In this document: positions 45,989 through 59,000 of the stretch, in pieces
Numbering within the stretch: the first letter of the stretch is position 1
Layout: each line of letters begins with the position of its first letter
Source of the DNA: Odiellus spinosus
Taxonomy: Eukaryota > Arthropoda > Arachnida > Opiliones > Phalangiidae
NCBI GenBank assembly: GCA_963920705.1
Contig: OY987237.1
Location: 5,114,601 to 5,178,600, forward strand
Length of the DNA: 64,000 bases
Direction: 5' to 3'
The notes under the pieces: model-generated
What the model was told of the DNA's origin: nothing
The model's input: only the letters and a program-made list of their open reading frames with translations
Database searches by the model: none
Position numbers and translations under genes: made by a program

Positions 45989-48900
45989 AAGAAATAATCC
46001 TTTTATTTCTAACTAATAGTTGTTAGGCTTGGCGTTCTACCCGCTCCCAAATCAACACGAAATTATTGTATAATCGTCTATTTTCTAAAATGTAGTATAG
46101 TTTAAAGGCAGGGGTAAGAAATTTTACCCTTTTAATCTCTCAGACTCTTTCCTCTTCCCGAATTTCACCGTATTGCTTCTATATGCCTATGAAATAACAT
46201 CACCTGATTCGGTTTAGTTCCACGTCGGTATACTGTGGAAATATATATACACCAAATACCAATAGAAAATAGCATTGTTGTCAACTTAAGCTGTACCTCA
46301 ACAAGCCCTCACTAGAATGAAGAAGCCAGTGTTAAATGTTAGTATATAGAATATAAAATGAAAGGGGAGGAGATTCCCCGTTTATGTCTTTAGCGAGATA
46401 TAAGTTTTGGGATGAGAAGTTTATCAAAGTAACTTTTGACTACTATCGTACTTTGATAGTAGTGTCCTTCCACCTTTGACAGTAGTTCCACCTTAGTAGG
46501 AAATACTTTATATAGTATAGTATGTGGATATCGATTTTGAATCCCTCAGCCTCCTACAATCCCAGGCGCGTGTAAATGTTCATCTCTTCTCCGCCTCCTG
46601 CCTTCTCATCTTATCTTTTCTGTATCATACTAAGTTTTCACCGCGTAGAAAGCTACATTCCACCTTTTATCGATGTTAGTTAGTTTTGTAAGGGATTTAG
46701 CTTTCAATCTGCCGCAATTTTGGATTGAATTTTAACAAAAATCTATTTCACCTCCAATTTTCATCGCGTAAGAACCTTTATATCCATCAAATATTTTCAC
46801 TTAGATTTAAAGGCGCTCTTCCTTCGCTCGTACTGCAATATAGGACTGATTTTTATCTATATCCCATCCTCTTTCCGTACCAATCAACTCGGCACGCTTT
46901 AGACAGTGGCAGTTGGCAGTAAGTTTTCTATCAACCAGAGGGATCAGCTTCCTTAAAAGAAGTTGCAATCCAGAGATGACCCGAAGGAAGTAAACCATGG
47001 AGAAGCTCGTGGGCGCCGGTGGCAATCGACGGAGAGAGGCTAGATGGAGATAGTTTTAGTTTAAAGTATAGGTTTCAGCGGGCGCGAACTTACGTATGCT
47101 TCTTAACTCTAAAGAATCGGATCGTCTAAAAGATAGTACAGACCTTGCTTTGGACGTGTTGTAAATTTAAGCGGTTTTAGACTATCGAGAGGGCGTATTT
47201 CCCTATAGTGCGATCTGGTCTTCCCCAAAATGGGCCGAGTCCATCTCACTTAGAAGCGTTTTAAGGGGGTGAGAAAGGGCGATGGATGTGAGTCCCCATA
47301 TCTATCTATATATGTATCTTTTTTTATTGTAACCTTTTTCTCAATCTGAAAAGTTAGTGAGTCTAAAAGCGAGCGTAAAGATTTTTAAAATTATAGTTAA
47401 AATATGATTGTGCTTTTTATTATGGAGCTGCCTTTGAGTACCCTATTTTAACTTATTTGATATAATTGGAATATATAGTTATTCCATCTCCATCTGTAAT
47501 TGGTTAAATTAGATTTAACGAGAGACTAAATTTGGTATTTTATTCAAAATTGAATTGGAATTTTCAAGTATACAGCGAACATCATTTTTAATTCTTAGTG
47601 ACTTACTTTTTAAATATTAAGGCGCTGACATTTCGAACTGTTTCGACCATATTGTTGAGAGTTACGTGGCTTTGGATTAAAGATTTAGCTTTTTCGTAAT
47701 ATTAAACACCTATATTTTTCAAATTTTACACGTATGGCAAGGAGATTGACGTCTTTTTAAGGAAATTCAAAAGTAAAAATATCAAAAATATATAAATAAA
47801 CTTTTTTTTCCAAGTGATTCACGAAAGGTTTAAAATTAAAGGCTCGACTTTCTGGATTAAGTACATAGATGTATTATGTATATAGACATTTTTATCACGA
47901 AAGAGACCGCTTAGTTTCCATTACCGCGCGAATATATCGTTTTTCACTGGAAAGGGGGAAAAACGGAAAATGTAGAAAAAGAAGTTTCCCTTTCCGCAAA
48001 ATCTTCTCGATTATATTTTACTAATAAAAAGTCTTATGAATTAAGATTTCAGAATAGAGATAGGAATATTTTGACATATTAAATGCCTCATTCCTTTAGG
48101 AAGAACTGAAAAGTGGTTTACGCGAGTTGTAATAATCCTCCGCAGTAGCTTTTCAAGTGTGTAGCTATGGATTGCGCGATATGGAAAAGATTGGAGCGAA
48201 AAGATGAAAATCTTTAAATATAGTCATAAGATATTTGAGTTTTCAATGCGTCCAAGCCTTTCCTCTATTGCCAAGGAAGTCTAGTTTTGGGAAGTCAAAC
48301 CTCATCGAACGAACCCTATAAAAACTCGCAACTTTTCGGCTATATTTCCCTATATAGAAAGAGATTTTTGATAAGGGTTCCCATAAGCAAACGTTTTCCT
48401 ACTTTTCCTTGCAGCTCTTTTTTTCTTCCACGAAATGTTTCGTTTTCTTGAAATGTTTTGGATTGGATGTTTTTTTCCGCTAATGGAACGTCAAGATTTT
48501 CGTGCCCCATATTCGCTTTCACCCCTTTTTTTGACGCCTCGTAACGAAAAAGAGTTTTCAGTTTTTTTTAAAACTTTTTAACGATTTGCGTTCTTCTATA
48601 TACGCAAATTTTGCATCAGTTAAAGTGCCAGTTTTGTTGGTTGCAATAAATATTTTAGCTAATAAAATATTATGAACTCGTAAGTGCTTCAAAATGATCA
48701 AGAAATTGGCTTCAACAACCGACAGATATAATAAATCGGTTTATGAAGATGATATTCGTACAATTTGATTTTAAACGAGAATTTTTTTAAAATGTCATCA
48801 CTATGGTCGCGTGGCTATTATAGATCCAACAGTTTATTCTCGAGCGTTTTGTCACGTGATGTGGTCGCTTTCGAAAACCGCGCGGTCTTTTTCGTCAAAG

Positions 48901-50687
48901 TACTTAATCCAGAAAATCCAATCTTTCATTCAAAACTTTTTGTTAATTATTTCACAGAATTTTTCTACGTCACGTGAAAAAAAAATACATTTTTGCCAAT
49001 TTTAATTGTTTTTTAAAAATTATTCAAAATTAAATATACAAAATAATGACGTAAAATATACAAAAAAAAAAACAACAAAATTTTCCCTTTAGACATCTCA
49101 AACAAATAGTTTCAAAGTATCGATACAATGTTCTGAACTCGTGTTTTCTAACCATAGACGTTTGTAAAGCCGTATAGAATTCGGGGAATTTATAATTAAT
49201 GTTACATTTGGAACATTTCCCCCTCGCCTTATGTAAAAGGAACTTTTAAATTATTCCTTGTTAAACATTTTTAAATATCCGAAAACCTTTCCACTTTGTC
49301 GGCTGCCCTATAAAACTACAAAGTTTTCCAACCCCTTTACCGATCTCAATACGTGGCCCGCTAGTTAAATTACTTACGTAAGAGAGTGCGCGGAGATCGG
49401 CCATAATACTCTTTAAATCAGTCGAAGGTTGCATCACGTAATAATCTAGGATCTCTATAAGTCTAACATATTAAATAACAGCTTCATATATAAGTTACGT
49501 ACTGAAATCTAGAACTGATTCTACACACGCGTATAGTCGAGCACTTTACACAAGTACTGGGGTTTTTTAGTCGATGCTAATTTGAGAGCTGCCTGGTTTT
49601 CCTATATAGCTTCAATCGCGAACAGCGGTTATGCCGGTTCTTCCTTTATCGCGAAACTCCTGGCTCGTATTAATCAAAATTAGTTTGTCATGTCAGCACG
49701 TATTCCCCAAGAATATATAAGATTACTTTTATCTTTAACTAAATTATCGTCTACATCGGATTGTTCCTATAATATTTTTCAATTAAAGGGAAAGGTAACC
49801 CAACTTTAAAAGTACTTCCATTGGAAAGAGCATGCTTGAAAACCTACAAATCAAGACACATTATAGTGATTTAAGTCTTGGTTAATTTATAAATATCATT
49901 TTAAAACCGAAATATACGTTCCTAGAAGAACGCCATATTTGCTTCCCGGCATTTCGAGTTTTAAAAATAAGGATCCGCTTCAATGATTGGCCTTTAAGTC
50001 ACCCAATAAAGATTCGCGAAACGAAGGCCATTCGAGTCGGCTGCAGTCGGATCGTCTGTTCGTAACTTCGTAAGAAGACCCGTAATTTTGTGATTTCTAA
50101 CTTTCTACGAAAACATGCCTAATTGCGTAATTAATGAATGCAGTTTAGTTCTTACCTTCTAATTCTTCAAATCAACTTAAGACTCGGTTAATACCTATAG
50201 CTCAGCTGGCCGACCGACCTTCGGGTTAGTGTTCGCGCGCGGGATCCTTCGGAAGTAGCCTATGTTTCGGCCCGGCATATCTTATTTGACTCTAAAGAAA
50301 TTGAGCGCGCTTATACCCGCATCTATTTTCAGCTAGAGTCAAGTGACTTTAGGTGAGAAATAAACCAATCGGCGAAGCCGATCCTCAGCAGGCATCGAAA
50401 GGGTATGAAAAAACTAAAATGGCGTTCACTAGAGATCACTTTTTGCTTATAATAAACGTAAATATCTTAATATCTACTAACTATTAAATTTTTTGCGATA
50501 TGATATTAGTCGTTTTAATATACGCTCTATAATTTAAGACACACTTTTTTTTATCCCGGTCTGTACCTTTAAGAGATATCTAAGAAGAAATTATTTCCAA
50601 TCGATTTACACTGTTAATATACGACTAAGAATATTATCAAAACTAGGCAAAGGTTTCTTGGTAATTAGCTGTTAATTATCACCTATC
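45989..50687. other. Intergenic DNA, nothing recognised
   Basis: I inspected small open frames, including a 72-residue minus-strand frame at 46807-47025. None shows a domain or convincing splice context. Short AT dinucleotide runs occur. Confidence 0.3.
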
Positions 50688-50782
50688 TTAAATGGAGAAT
50701 ATACAACCTATTCTTATCGTTTAAATAGGCCTAATTTTGAATTTAGGTTTTATATTTTAAAATGCTGACAGCATCCCTTTAA
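50688..50782. repeat. TTAA foldback family, very short derivative (copy D)
   Basis: TTAAATGGAGAATATACAACC at the left and, reversed, TTAAAGGGATGCTGTC at the right resemble the family end TTAAAGGGAGAATGCAACC. AAATAGGCCTAA lies inside. About 95 bp in total, between TTAA sites at 50688 and 50779. Confidence 0.4.
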
Positions 50783-53747
50783 TCTCAACCATTTTTTTTT
50801 TAAGTTATCAATATCAGTTTCCACAACTACTTTTGTATCTATCCAATTTAACAATATGTATAAATCCGCGTGGGAATCCTTCCTTTATTTAATTCTATCC
50901 CTTCCAAGTCGTACATTTGGGTGCCAATTTGTCAGCGATACTGATATACTAAAAGAGTACGTAGTATGGTAATAAACGCGTTACGTTTACGGACAAATAA
51001 CAGGAGTAATAACTGTAATCGGCAAAGGGGTTCGAAGTAGGCAGGTTACCGTGTTTGTCGTCAGTAGGCGGAACGCTTATCTAGAACGCTTTCTGGGTGG
51101 GTGGCATATTCAAGGGTATAGTAAAAAAGACTGCATTTTGTTTGTTAGGAAAGGCGAAAGATCAAAAGCATTCCTGGGACTCTCATTAGAATGCTCGCTA
51201 CTCCCTTAGTCCTTCCATCACGTAGAGAGGAGTTTTCACAATGGTAAAAACTGAGGTGTATTGATACACGATGTAAAAACCTCGTAGAAGAAAAGTTGTA
51301 GATAGCAACTCTCCGTGAACGTGGACTTTGTAGAGAGAGGATCGTTTCCATAGCAACCCTGCTTGTTAAAGGAGGATAATGCTAAGCCTCGCGACTCTCC
51401 TATTTATGGCTCTCCATCCCTTCCATCTCCCTCTCTTTTTTTTTACGAATCTTGTAGACCTAACGATTGGTAAGGTTCTTTTTGTCGTATACATATCTTT
51501 CAAAGCTGCAACTCTGCAGTTTTGCGAAATAGAAAACATATTGATCTAGGAAGATTTTTAGCTGTAAGGGATTGTTAGTGATTAGCCCGTGTATGTATAT
51601 GGTCATGTAATGATATGTCCAGTTGTATACAGGTTTTTTTTTTTAGAATTTTTCACGAATTAACAACTCAACTTCGGCACATTGCGTAACTACCGTAGAT
51701 CCACGAATCATTTTGTTTTACTTAGTACAAATATAATCAACAGGCTGATGTAATTTCTCATAGTCGGCAGAGAAGCGCTTTAAAATGAACTAAAACATAA
51801 TTGGCACCTGCATGTAGAATTTCTAAAAATCCACTGTAGAAAACCACATTTTTCTGTCCGCATATTTTTCAGCAAAGGCACTTAACCTCGAAAGTATACG
51901 ATATTGATGGGTTCTGTTTAATGTATAATCTAAATCCCCATTAGAAAACAGTTATTGTATCTAAGACGTGTAAAACTCCTAATGGATTTGATATCGTTTT
52001 TGGTCTAAACATAAACCGCGTTCACACTAGGCCTTGAAATCGATTTAAACCGTTTCAAAACGTTTCGCTATTTTTAATTGTTTAGGGATACTCTGCCTTT
52101 ATAACTTATAATGTTAATAGTATCCCGTTTAAACACAAATTGTTTCTAACGCAACACTTCAAAGGCTTACAGCGTGATTTCTACAAGTTTTTTGGTTGAA
52201 GATTTCGTTTACAACTCGTGCAGCTCCACAAATTTATTATTTGTTTAGTTTTGCCTCGACAGTTAAAATTGGGGAGTTTTCTAACTTTAAGCACATGGCT
52301 TTCTCACGAGTCACTGGTAAAGAACGTAACCTTTTCTCCGCCTAGATTTACTCCGGATTAAACCATGAATCAAGAGTTATATACCCCCGCGCGTTCATCC
52401 TTAGAAGACTTGAAATATTAGTTAGAAAACTGATTATTTCCTCGTAATATTACACTATTTCTGAGATTACGTAACCGCGTATGTGGTTGAGAAATGATGG
52501 TTCCAACGCTGTCAAGGAAATGTTTCTTGGAAAAGAAGTTTGTTCGCGTGTAGATAGTGATTAGAGAATATAAGAAATTAAAGAAAAATACTCGAATACT
52601 TTCTTTAAATCTATTGGGATTAGTTTAGGAAATAGATTAAGATACGCTCGAAGCTAATATAACTTTTATTAATTTAATATTTTCATTGAAGTATATCGGT
52701 TTATTAAAAATATGATCCGTTTTTATCCGAAAATGGCCTTATGGCAGATAAGAAAATCTTTAAATAAATTAAAAGATTAAACTTAAATATTTATATTCTT
52801 CTAATTGCAATTTTTAACGAAATTAATTTACACGAAATTTTGTAGGAAATGGGAATTTTCTTATTCGTTTGAATATTTTATTACGAGTAACTTATTTTTA
52901 GATAAAGCTTCGGATAAACCCTATTAATTTAACTATTATCTAAATTTCTAAGTTGCCTTTTTTTTTATCAATATTAATTAATCCGTAAATTTATAATGAT
53001 TATTTGATTTCGAGCATTAAATATTTGTATTATCCTTAGTTGTTGACATCAAAAGATACCGAGAACCTGATTTTAATCTTCCCGAGTGCAATCTTTACTT
53101 TAGATAAATTCATTCAGTCACGGCGAACAGTTTTTACAAAAAGTTTCGCTTTTTATCGGCAGCGTTTACGATTACGAAACAGAAAAACAATGTTTTAGGA
53201 ACATTTCTTAACTCGGTTTCCGCACGAAGAGTATAAGAAAAATTATATACGTATATTCTCTGATTTACGATTTCTTCGACCCCTTTACTAGAAAATAAAA
53301 CACAGCCCAGCTCCTATCTCTCTGGGGACGTAATTGCGAAAAATTATCTTTGCCAAAGGAAACAAAAACAATATATAGTCGTTTAGGAGCGAAGAAAGAG
53401 TAACCGCGCGTGCGTGAAAATAAGCGTAATGTCCTTGTTTTAAACAAGGAATAAAATTAAGATAATATTTATTCACCTGAAAGTCATTAAAATTATTTTT
53501 AAAGTATTAAATATTCAAAGTCCGAAGTTTAAAATTTAAACGCAAACTTGCTCGTACATTTCTCATGCGAATTAACCTTCAGAAGATCATGATGATCATT
53601 GCAATTTAATACAATAATTTAAATGCGGTATGAAGGAAACTTTCGCCTACGATCAGTCTCGATGCTTCTCAGTACGCATAGTTGCACGGCTGGCAAATAA
53701 TATGGAGATTTACAGGCTTAAATATGAAAATATTTGGTAACTTTTTA
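50783..53747. other. Intergenic DNA
   Basis: The only dispersed repeat noted is the GCGTTCACACTAG copy at 52018. No gene is supported. Confidence 0.3.
52018..52068 (+). repeat. Dispersed repeat, GCGTTCACACTAG family, copy 3 (partial)
   Basis: CGCGTTCACACTAG followed by TTGAAATCGATTTAAACCG and TTTCAAAACG resembles the ends of the copies at 4342 and 22883. The rest of the element is not recognisable. Confidence 0.4.
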
Positions 53748-53938
53748 ATCTGAAGATATTAATTATAACCATAATTCATGAATATTTATCTGAAGATAAT
53801 AATTATAACCATAAAAATTCATGAATATTTAACTGACGATAATAATTATAACCATAAGAATTCATGATTATTTATCCGAAGATAATAATTATAACCATAA
53901 AAATTCATGAATATTTGTCTGAAGATAATTATCACAAA
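53748..53938 (+). repeat. 43-bp tandem repeat (about 4.5 units)
   Basis: TCTGAAGATAATAATTATAA followed by CCATAAAAATTCATGAATAT recurs with starts at 53751, 53791, 53834, 53877 and 53920 (periods 40, 43, 43, 43). Confidence 0.9.
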
Positions 53939-55013
53939 TAAAATTTCATATTTTTATTAGCATAGTTTAATTATTAAATTACTTTTGGCATGAATATTAA
54001 ATAAAAATAAATATCAACAAATATATAACGAATACTTTTAAAATAAATAAATGAATTAGTTTTCCGATAAATGAATAATTTTAAATGTTTGAATTGTCTT
54101 CGAATTTCTGATCAAAGCTGATCATGGGTTATCAAGGTTTAATATATCAATCAAGAATGTTAAAAGCTAATTAATGTTTATCAGCTTTGATCAGTAATTC
54201 AAACACAATTTGAAAATTTGTTGAACAATTGATTTATTCTAAAATATCTATTATCAACTTATAATCATTAAATCTAATTTAATTTTCACATCCAAAAGAA
54301 TATGGTAATTAAACGTAAAATATTAGATTCACGAATTTCACTATTTAGTGCTATACCAATTTTAATAAATATTACCAGATTTGAAAATTATCAAATATTA
54401 TCATATTCATAATATAAAATATACGTATTCTTTATTCCAGAATTAACATTCCATTATAATTTACCGATACTAATTAACGAATCATTGTTTTCCTTCCCAT
54501 CCTAAAAATTAAACTTCAACGTAATAGATAATTTAATGATAATGAGAATTTTGACCGTTAAACCAAACACACTTTGTTGCATATTAATTACATTAACTTG
54601 GTAGGAATGACCCTTAATTTAGGGACAAGTTTTCCAGTCGACCAGAGAAGAGGCACGCGGTAAAGTTGGCGTGACAGTTGCCCGTAAAAATCAAGGCTTT
54701 GGAATTTGTTATATATAGAGTTGAGCCGACCGGCCACAATGTCGTCGCTATATTAGACGCTTGGACACTTTAGCTCGAGTTATTTCGGTCCCCAACAAGT
54801 AGCCCATAATTCAAAGCTTCTAATCCTATAGTGTACAACGAAGCTCGATTGTTACGGTTACTGCCCGTACCATATTATACTGGCACTAGACACGAAATGA
54901 CCAACAAACGACTAAAAACAATAACTCGCTCCTAGGGGAGATGTTTTCGGGTCATTTTTATAAGTGGACTATAAAGATTTTTTTCGTTATCGGAAGAGTA
55001 TAACGCGGTGTAC
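53939..55013. other. AT-rich intergenic DNA, nothing recognised
   Basis: Very AT-rich with diffuse TTAA and AATAT motifs. No exon or structured repeat was seen. Confidence 0.35.
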
Positions 55014-55268
55014 TTAAAGGGAAAATGCAACCTCGATTTATTATAGTTTAAATGGGCCTTATTCACCAGTAAAAAATTTACAAACTCGGAATAAATTTAA
55101 AATAGGCTTATCTGGATTCATTGATCAATGTCATTGGTCGCTAGTCCTTATATGAGTTAGTTCAGGATCTCCATGAATCCAGCTAAGCCTATTTTAATGG
55201 TAAGTTTTCTACAGTTTTACAGTTGGATTAGGCCTACTTAAACTATAAGGAATCGATCAAATTCACTT
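55014..55268. mobile_element. TTAA foldback element, copy B (about 255 bp)
   Basis: The left arm starts TTAAAGGGAAAATGCAACC. It continues with TTATTATAGTTTAAATGGGC, CAAACTCGGAATAAATTTAA and AATAGGCTTATCTGGATTCAT. The reversed right arm has CCTTATAGTTTAAGTAGGCC and AATAGGCTTAGCTGGATTCAT. Arms are about 105 bp and imperfect. The right TTAA is not preserved. Confidence 0.6.
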
Positions 55269-56021
55269 GTTCGTAGTAATTCTGAAACTTTTCCAATACG
55301 CGAAAAAGTATTGTTTTTAATAGTAGAATCGAAAGAAAAATTCAATTTATTTCCTCTTCATCCTTCTTTTAATAAAATTTCCAAAAAATATAATATTGTT
55401 CGTAAATGTTCCATACTTTGGTGGGTATTGAATTGATTGGTTTAAAACTATAAATTTATTTCGTTATAAAACAATATATCGGTGTTTTAGTGTATGTTAT
55501 TTACTACTATTCGAGGTTAATGGATTTTTTATCTTTTTTTTTTTCAAAGATTGATATATATATATATACTATATTTATTGGGAAAAAGTTTTTAAAATGG
55601 AATTCTTATCGAAGTCCAATAAAATTTTATTCTCGGGCAATAAAATGTAAAGAGCTTTTTATTTTTTATCCATCATTGAGGTCAGAAAGGGTTAACGACG
55701 TCATGGATCATTTCTGGTGGCAGGAACGCGCCAGGGGGAGGTAGGAAACCGCGGATTATCTCCCAACTCATTTTTCAGTTTTCAACTCTTATATATTTTC
55801 TATATTTTCCCTTTTGTCGCTCTGCCTAAAATATATCTATGTAAATTTAATTACCTACTTATACGAACGCTAATCTATGATAGTTTAAAAATTGTCTGTC
55901 TCTGTTTAAAAGCACCAATTATCAATGCCAAATTAACTGAAAACCGTGCAAATGAAATAGACAATTAAAAGCGTATTGTAATCTGTTAAACTTGAGTCAA
56001 AATGCATTGTTTGTTGATTTA
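55269..56021. other. Intergenic DNA, nothing recognised
   Basis: A short AT dinucleotide run lies at about 55556-55568. Two overlapping open frames of about 84 residues have no domain. Confidence 0.35.
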
Positions 56022-56372
56022 GCACTCTCAGAAGCCGAAGAAACCCTCCTTTGAAGTCTATTGCTCCCGGGTCTTGTCAACCCCTCTCTGTATGGGTTAG
56101 TTTCAAAAAGCGCGATTCGTACGCCTCCTAACGGTAGATATTTTCGGAACGGGAGTTCATCGAGCGAATATCTCTAGCAGCCTTGGAGTTCGTCAAAAAA
56201 ACGTCGTCGTTTGTGGAGAGAGAGAATTTCCAATTTTCCGTAGACAGGGGGTATGAAGTAGGACCCCTCCGATATCGTAAAATTGGGAATTTTACCCATA
56301 CAGAGAGGAGCGCTATATCGAACATTAGAGTAGTAGACTTCAAAGGAGGGTTTCATCGGCTTCTGGTACTCT
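56022..56372 (+). mobile_element. Miniature inverted-repeat element, family F1 copy 5 (337 bp)
   Basis: The element is 56029-56365, in the same orientation as copy 1. The flanks GCACTCT and GTACTCT form a 7-bp duplication with one mismatch. The left end reads CAGAAGCCGAAGAAACCC, with a substitution in the terminal repeat. The inner blocks are intact. Confidence 0.9.
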
Positions 56373-57248
56373 GTAACGGGGCTAAAAATGTATCTAAGAT
56401 ACCGCAACACTATTTGCCATTAGAGAACGTTTATGAACGCAGTTTTTTGTTATTCATCTTCATCTATTATAGATTGGTGTCCATGGTTAAATAATCCTAG
56501 TTGCGAGTAATAATTTAATTTTCTGTACTTGATGAAAACGAGATTTCATTGAAAGTTGGAATTCGCGACGACTCGTTTCGACATAGCGAATTTAATAAGG
56601 GAAAGGGTCGAAAATTTTGACAAATGAGCTTCGATGTTATCCGGTATTCCGTTTCCAATTGGATCTCACTCCTTTTACCAATGGGTTCTAGGTTTCTAGG
56701 GTTCATTCTCGAGTAAAATAGGAGAAATTTTTCCCTGCACTGTCGTATCCTCGAGATCGTAATTCGCTCGTCAATCATGTTTCTTCCAAATCATTCCACC
56801 TCTATTATTGGAGTCGTCAGACGGCACCTCTTTCCGAAATTCCACCCTAGTTCTACCATAAACTCGATATAGGTACGAAATCTCTTCCAATAGATGCTCT
56901 TACGAACATTTATCAAAAATATGGAGGCTCATCAAAGATAGAGAGAGATGATTTTTCTTTTTACCATAGAGCAATGAAGCTGAATGAAATAGTTTGAAAA
57001 TTATGGTAAATAGTTGGTATTATAAAACTTCACTTACTTACCAGCTATCGTATGCTATCGAATATCGCTTAAGACTAATAACAATGAACAATGTATCATA
57101 ATAGATATAGATGAGTAACAAAGCCTGGCGTTCACAGGGCTGATACTAGTTACTATTTCCGATATAAGCTACTATTTTTGAAAAAGGTTACTAAAAACTA
57201 ATATTTCGGTTACTATTTTAACTTCAATTAATGCAAACTTTGATCCAG
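56373..57248. other. Intergenic DNA, nothing recognised
   Basis: No exon or repeat supported. A loose recurrence of TTACTATTT lies at about 57150-57220, just before the tandem array. Confidence 0.35.
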
Positions 57249-57794
57249 TAGAAATCGAGCAAAAGTCCAAAAATGTTAAAATATAAATGGCCGTAACTTT
57301 TTTCTGTGACCTCCTAGACATAAACCGATTACACCATTAGAAAGTAGACATTCCGTTTATTATTTTAAGATAATAGAATTATGTCTCGCCACTCGACAAA
57401 GTTGTTTCGCCACTCGATAGAAATCGAGGAAAAGTCCAAAAATGAGCCCTTTGTTAAAATGCAAATGGCCGTAACTTTTCTCTGTGACCTCCTAGGCATA
57501 AACCGATTACACCATTAGAAAGTAGACATTCCGTTTATTATTTTAAGATAATAAAATTATGTCTCGCCACTCAACAAAGTTGTTTCGCCACTCGATAGAA
57601 ATCCAGGAAAAGTCCAAAATGAGCCCTTTGTTAAAATGCAAATGGCCGTAACTTTTCTCTGCGACCTCCTAGGCATAAACCGATTACACCATTAGAAAGT
57701 AGACATTCCGTTTATTATTTTAAGATCATAAAACTATGTCTCGCCATTCGACAAAGTTGTTTCGCCACTCGATAGAAATCGAGGAAAATAACAG
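57249..57794 (+). repeat. Tandem repeat of about 177 bp (3 units and a partial)
   Basis: Units start at TAGAAATC at 57249, 57418, 57596 and 57773 (periods 169, 178, 177). The first unit lacks about 11 bp (AGCCCTTTGTT) that units 2 and 3 have. Core runs such as ATGGCCGTAACTTTT, CATAAACCGATTACACCATT and GTAGACATTCCGTTTATTAT are identical or nearly so across units. Confidence 0.95.
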
Positions 57795-58888
57795 AACAGA
57801 TAGTCTAAAACAGGGCCAATACCATGTCTAAATTTTAATTTTATGATATCCAATTTTGTCTACAAAATTATATAATTAAAAATTCTCTATAATTACATAA
57901 TAATATATTACTATTTTTAAAATATGCGGAAATTCATCGTAATACAATCTTAATAATAATTAAACAAATTTCATTGCCATAGAAGTATTGAAACCATATG
58001 TTTTCAAACGCAAACTTAAGATTTCCCAAAAGAAATGCGTGTAACATTTATAATAAAGCGATAAGTGGCTTACTTACTCCGTTACTCAGCCAAATTATCG
58101 TTATGGGAAAGTAATTTAAAAAGCGGTGACTTTGCTCTCTGAGCTTTTTATGAATAATTTGAGTTAAATTAGTCGGCTAAAAGGTATGATATTTATTTTT
58201 TTACTCGTATCAAATGAAGGAATAAATTTAGAAATCTTTCCTTCCTTTGTTGCCGGCGGCTTCGAACAATAGGAACTTGATTTTGAGTTCGCACGATGGC
58301 AGTTCGGAAGGAAAAAAAAAAAAAAAAAAAAATAGAAAAAACACCATGCCCCCATCGATTTTTCACCGTTCTTTTAATGGGCAACGATGTTGACCGGAGC
58401 TAAAAGAACAGAGAGTTGTGAGAGGACTAGAACCTCCTAACCATAATGAAACTTTTTTCCCTTTCCTGCTCAGTCTGCATGATCGACCCACGACAGCGCT
58501 ATATATGAGGTGTTATCTAATGATGCCGAGCTGTTAGTCCGTCTATTTTACAAACGCGGGGTTGAAAGTCAGTTGATATATAGGAAATATCAAGGGACAA
58601 CTTATTTATATTTTTATATTTATCGCGGTCCAATAATAGTGCATGGAAATATCTTTTCAAGTTGATTTTTACCGTTTTACGAATAAACATTGGACGAGAT
58701 TAAATTTACATTATTGCTTTTTTGGATTTAAGGGTGTTTCGAGGTTTTCGATTTTGACTGAAGTATTAACAGCATAATGAGTAAAGCTACTTTCAATAGT
58801 TATAAATTTCGTACCAACTTCTGGTCAATTAAGGGAAGTAGCGTAACCGAGCAAATTCTGTCTAAAATTTGAGCGCTTAATTTCCAGA
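57795..58888. other. Intergenic DNA with an A-run
   Basis: An uninterrupted A-run of about 20 bases lies at about 58311-58331. No retroposed gene could be identified upstream of it. Confidence 0.35.
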
Positions 58889-59000
58889 TTAAACCACCAG
58901 TGAAATTTATTTTTAGTTAAACCACCAATGAAAATTATTTTTAGTTAAACCACCAATGAAAATTAATTTTAGTTAAACCATCAATGAAAATTATTTTAGG
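58889..59000 (+). repeat. 28-bp tandem repeat (4 units)
   Basis: TTAAACCACCAATGAAAATT followed by ATTTTTAG repeats with starts at 58889, 58917, 58945 and 58973, an exact 28-bp period until the last, shorter unit. Confidence 0.9.

Noticed and set aside
50196-50262. A TAGCTCAGCTGG sequence resembling a tRNA A box
   Set aside because: No matching B box, T arm or acceptor stem follows at the right distance, so neither a tRNA nor a clear tRNA-derived SINE is supported.
58311-58331. A-run that could be a retroposon tail (another is at about 32745-32767)
   Set aside because: No recognisable retroposed sequence or flanking target duplication could be identified.
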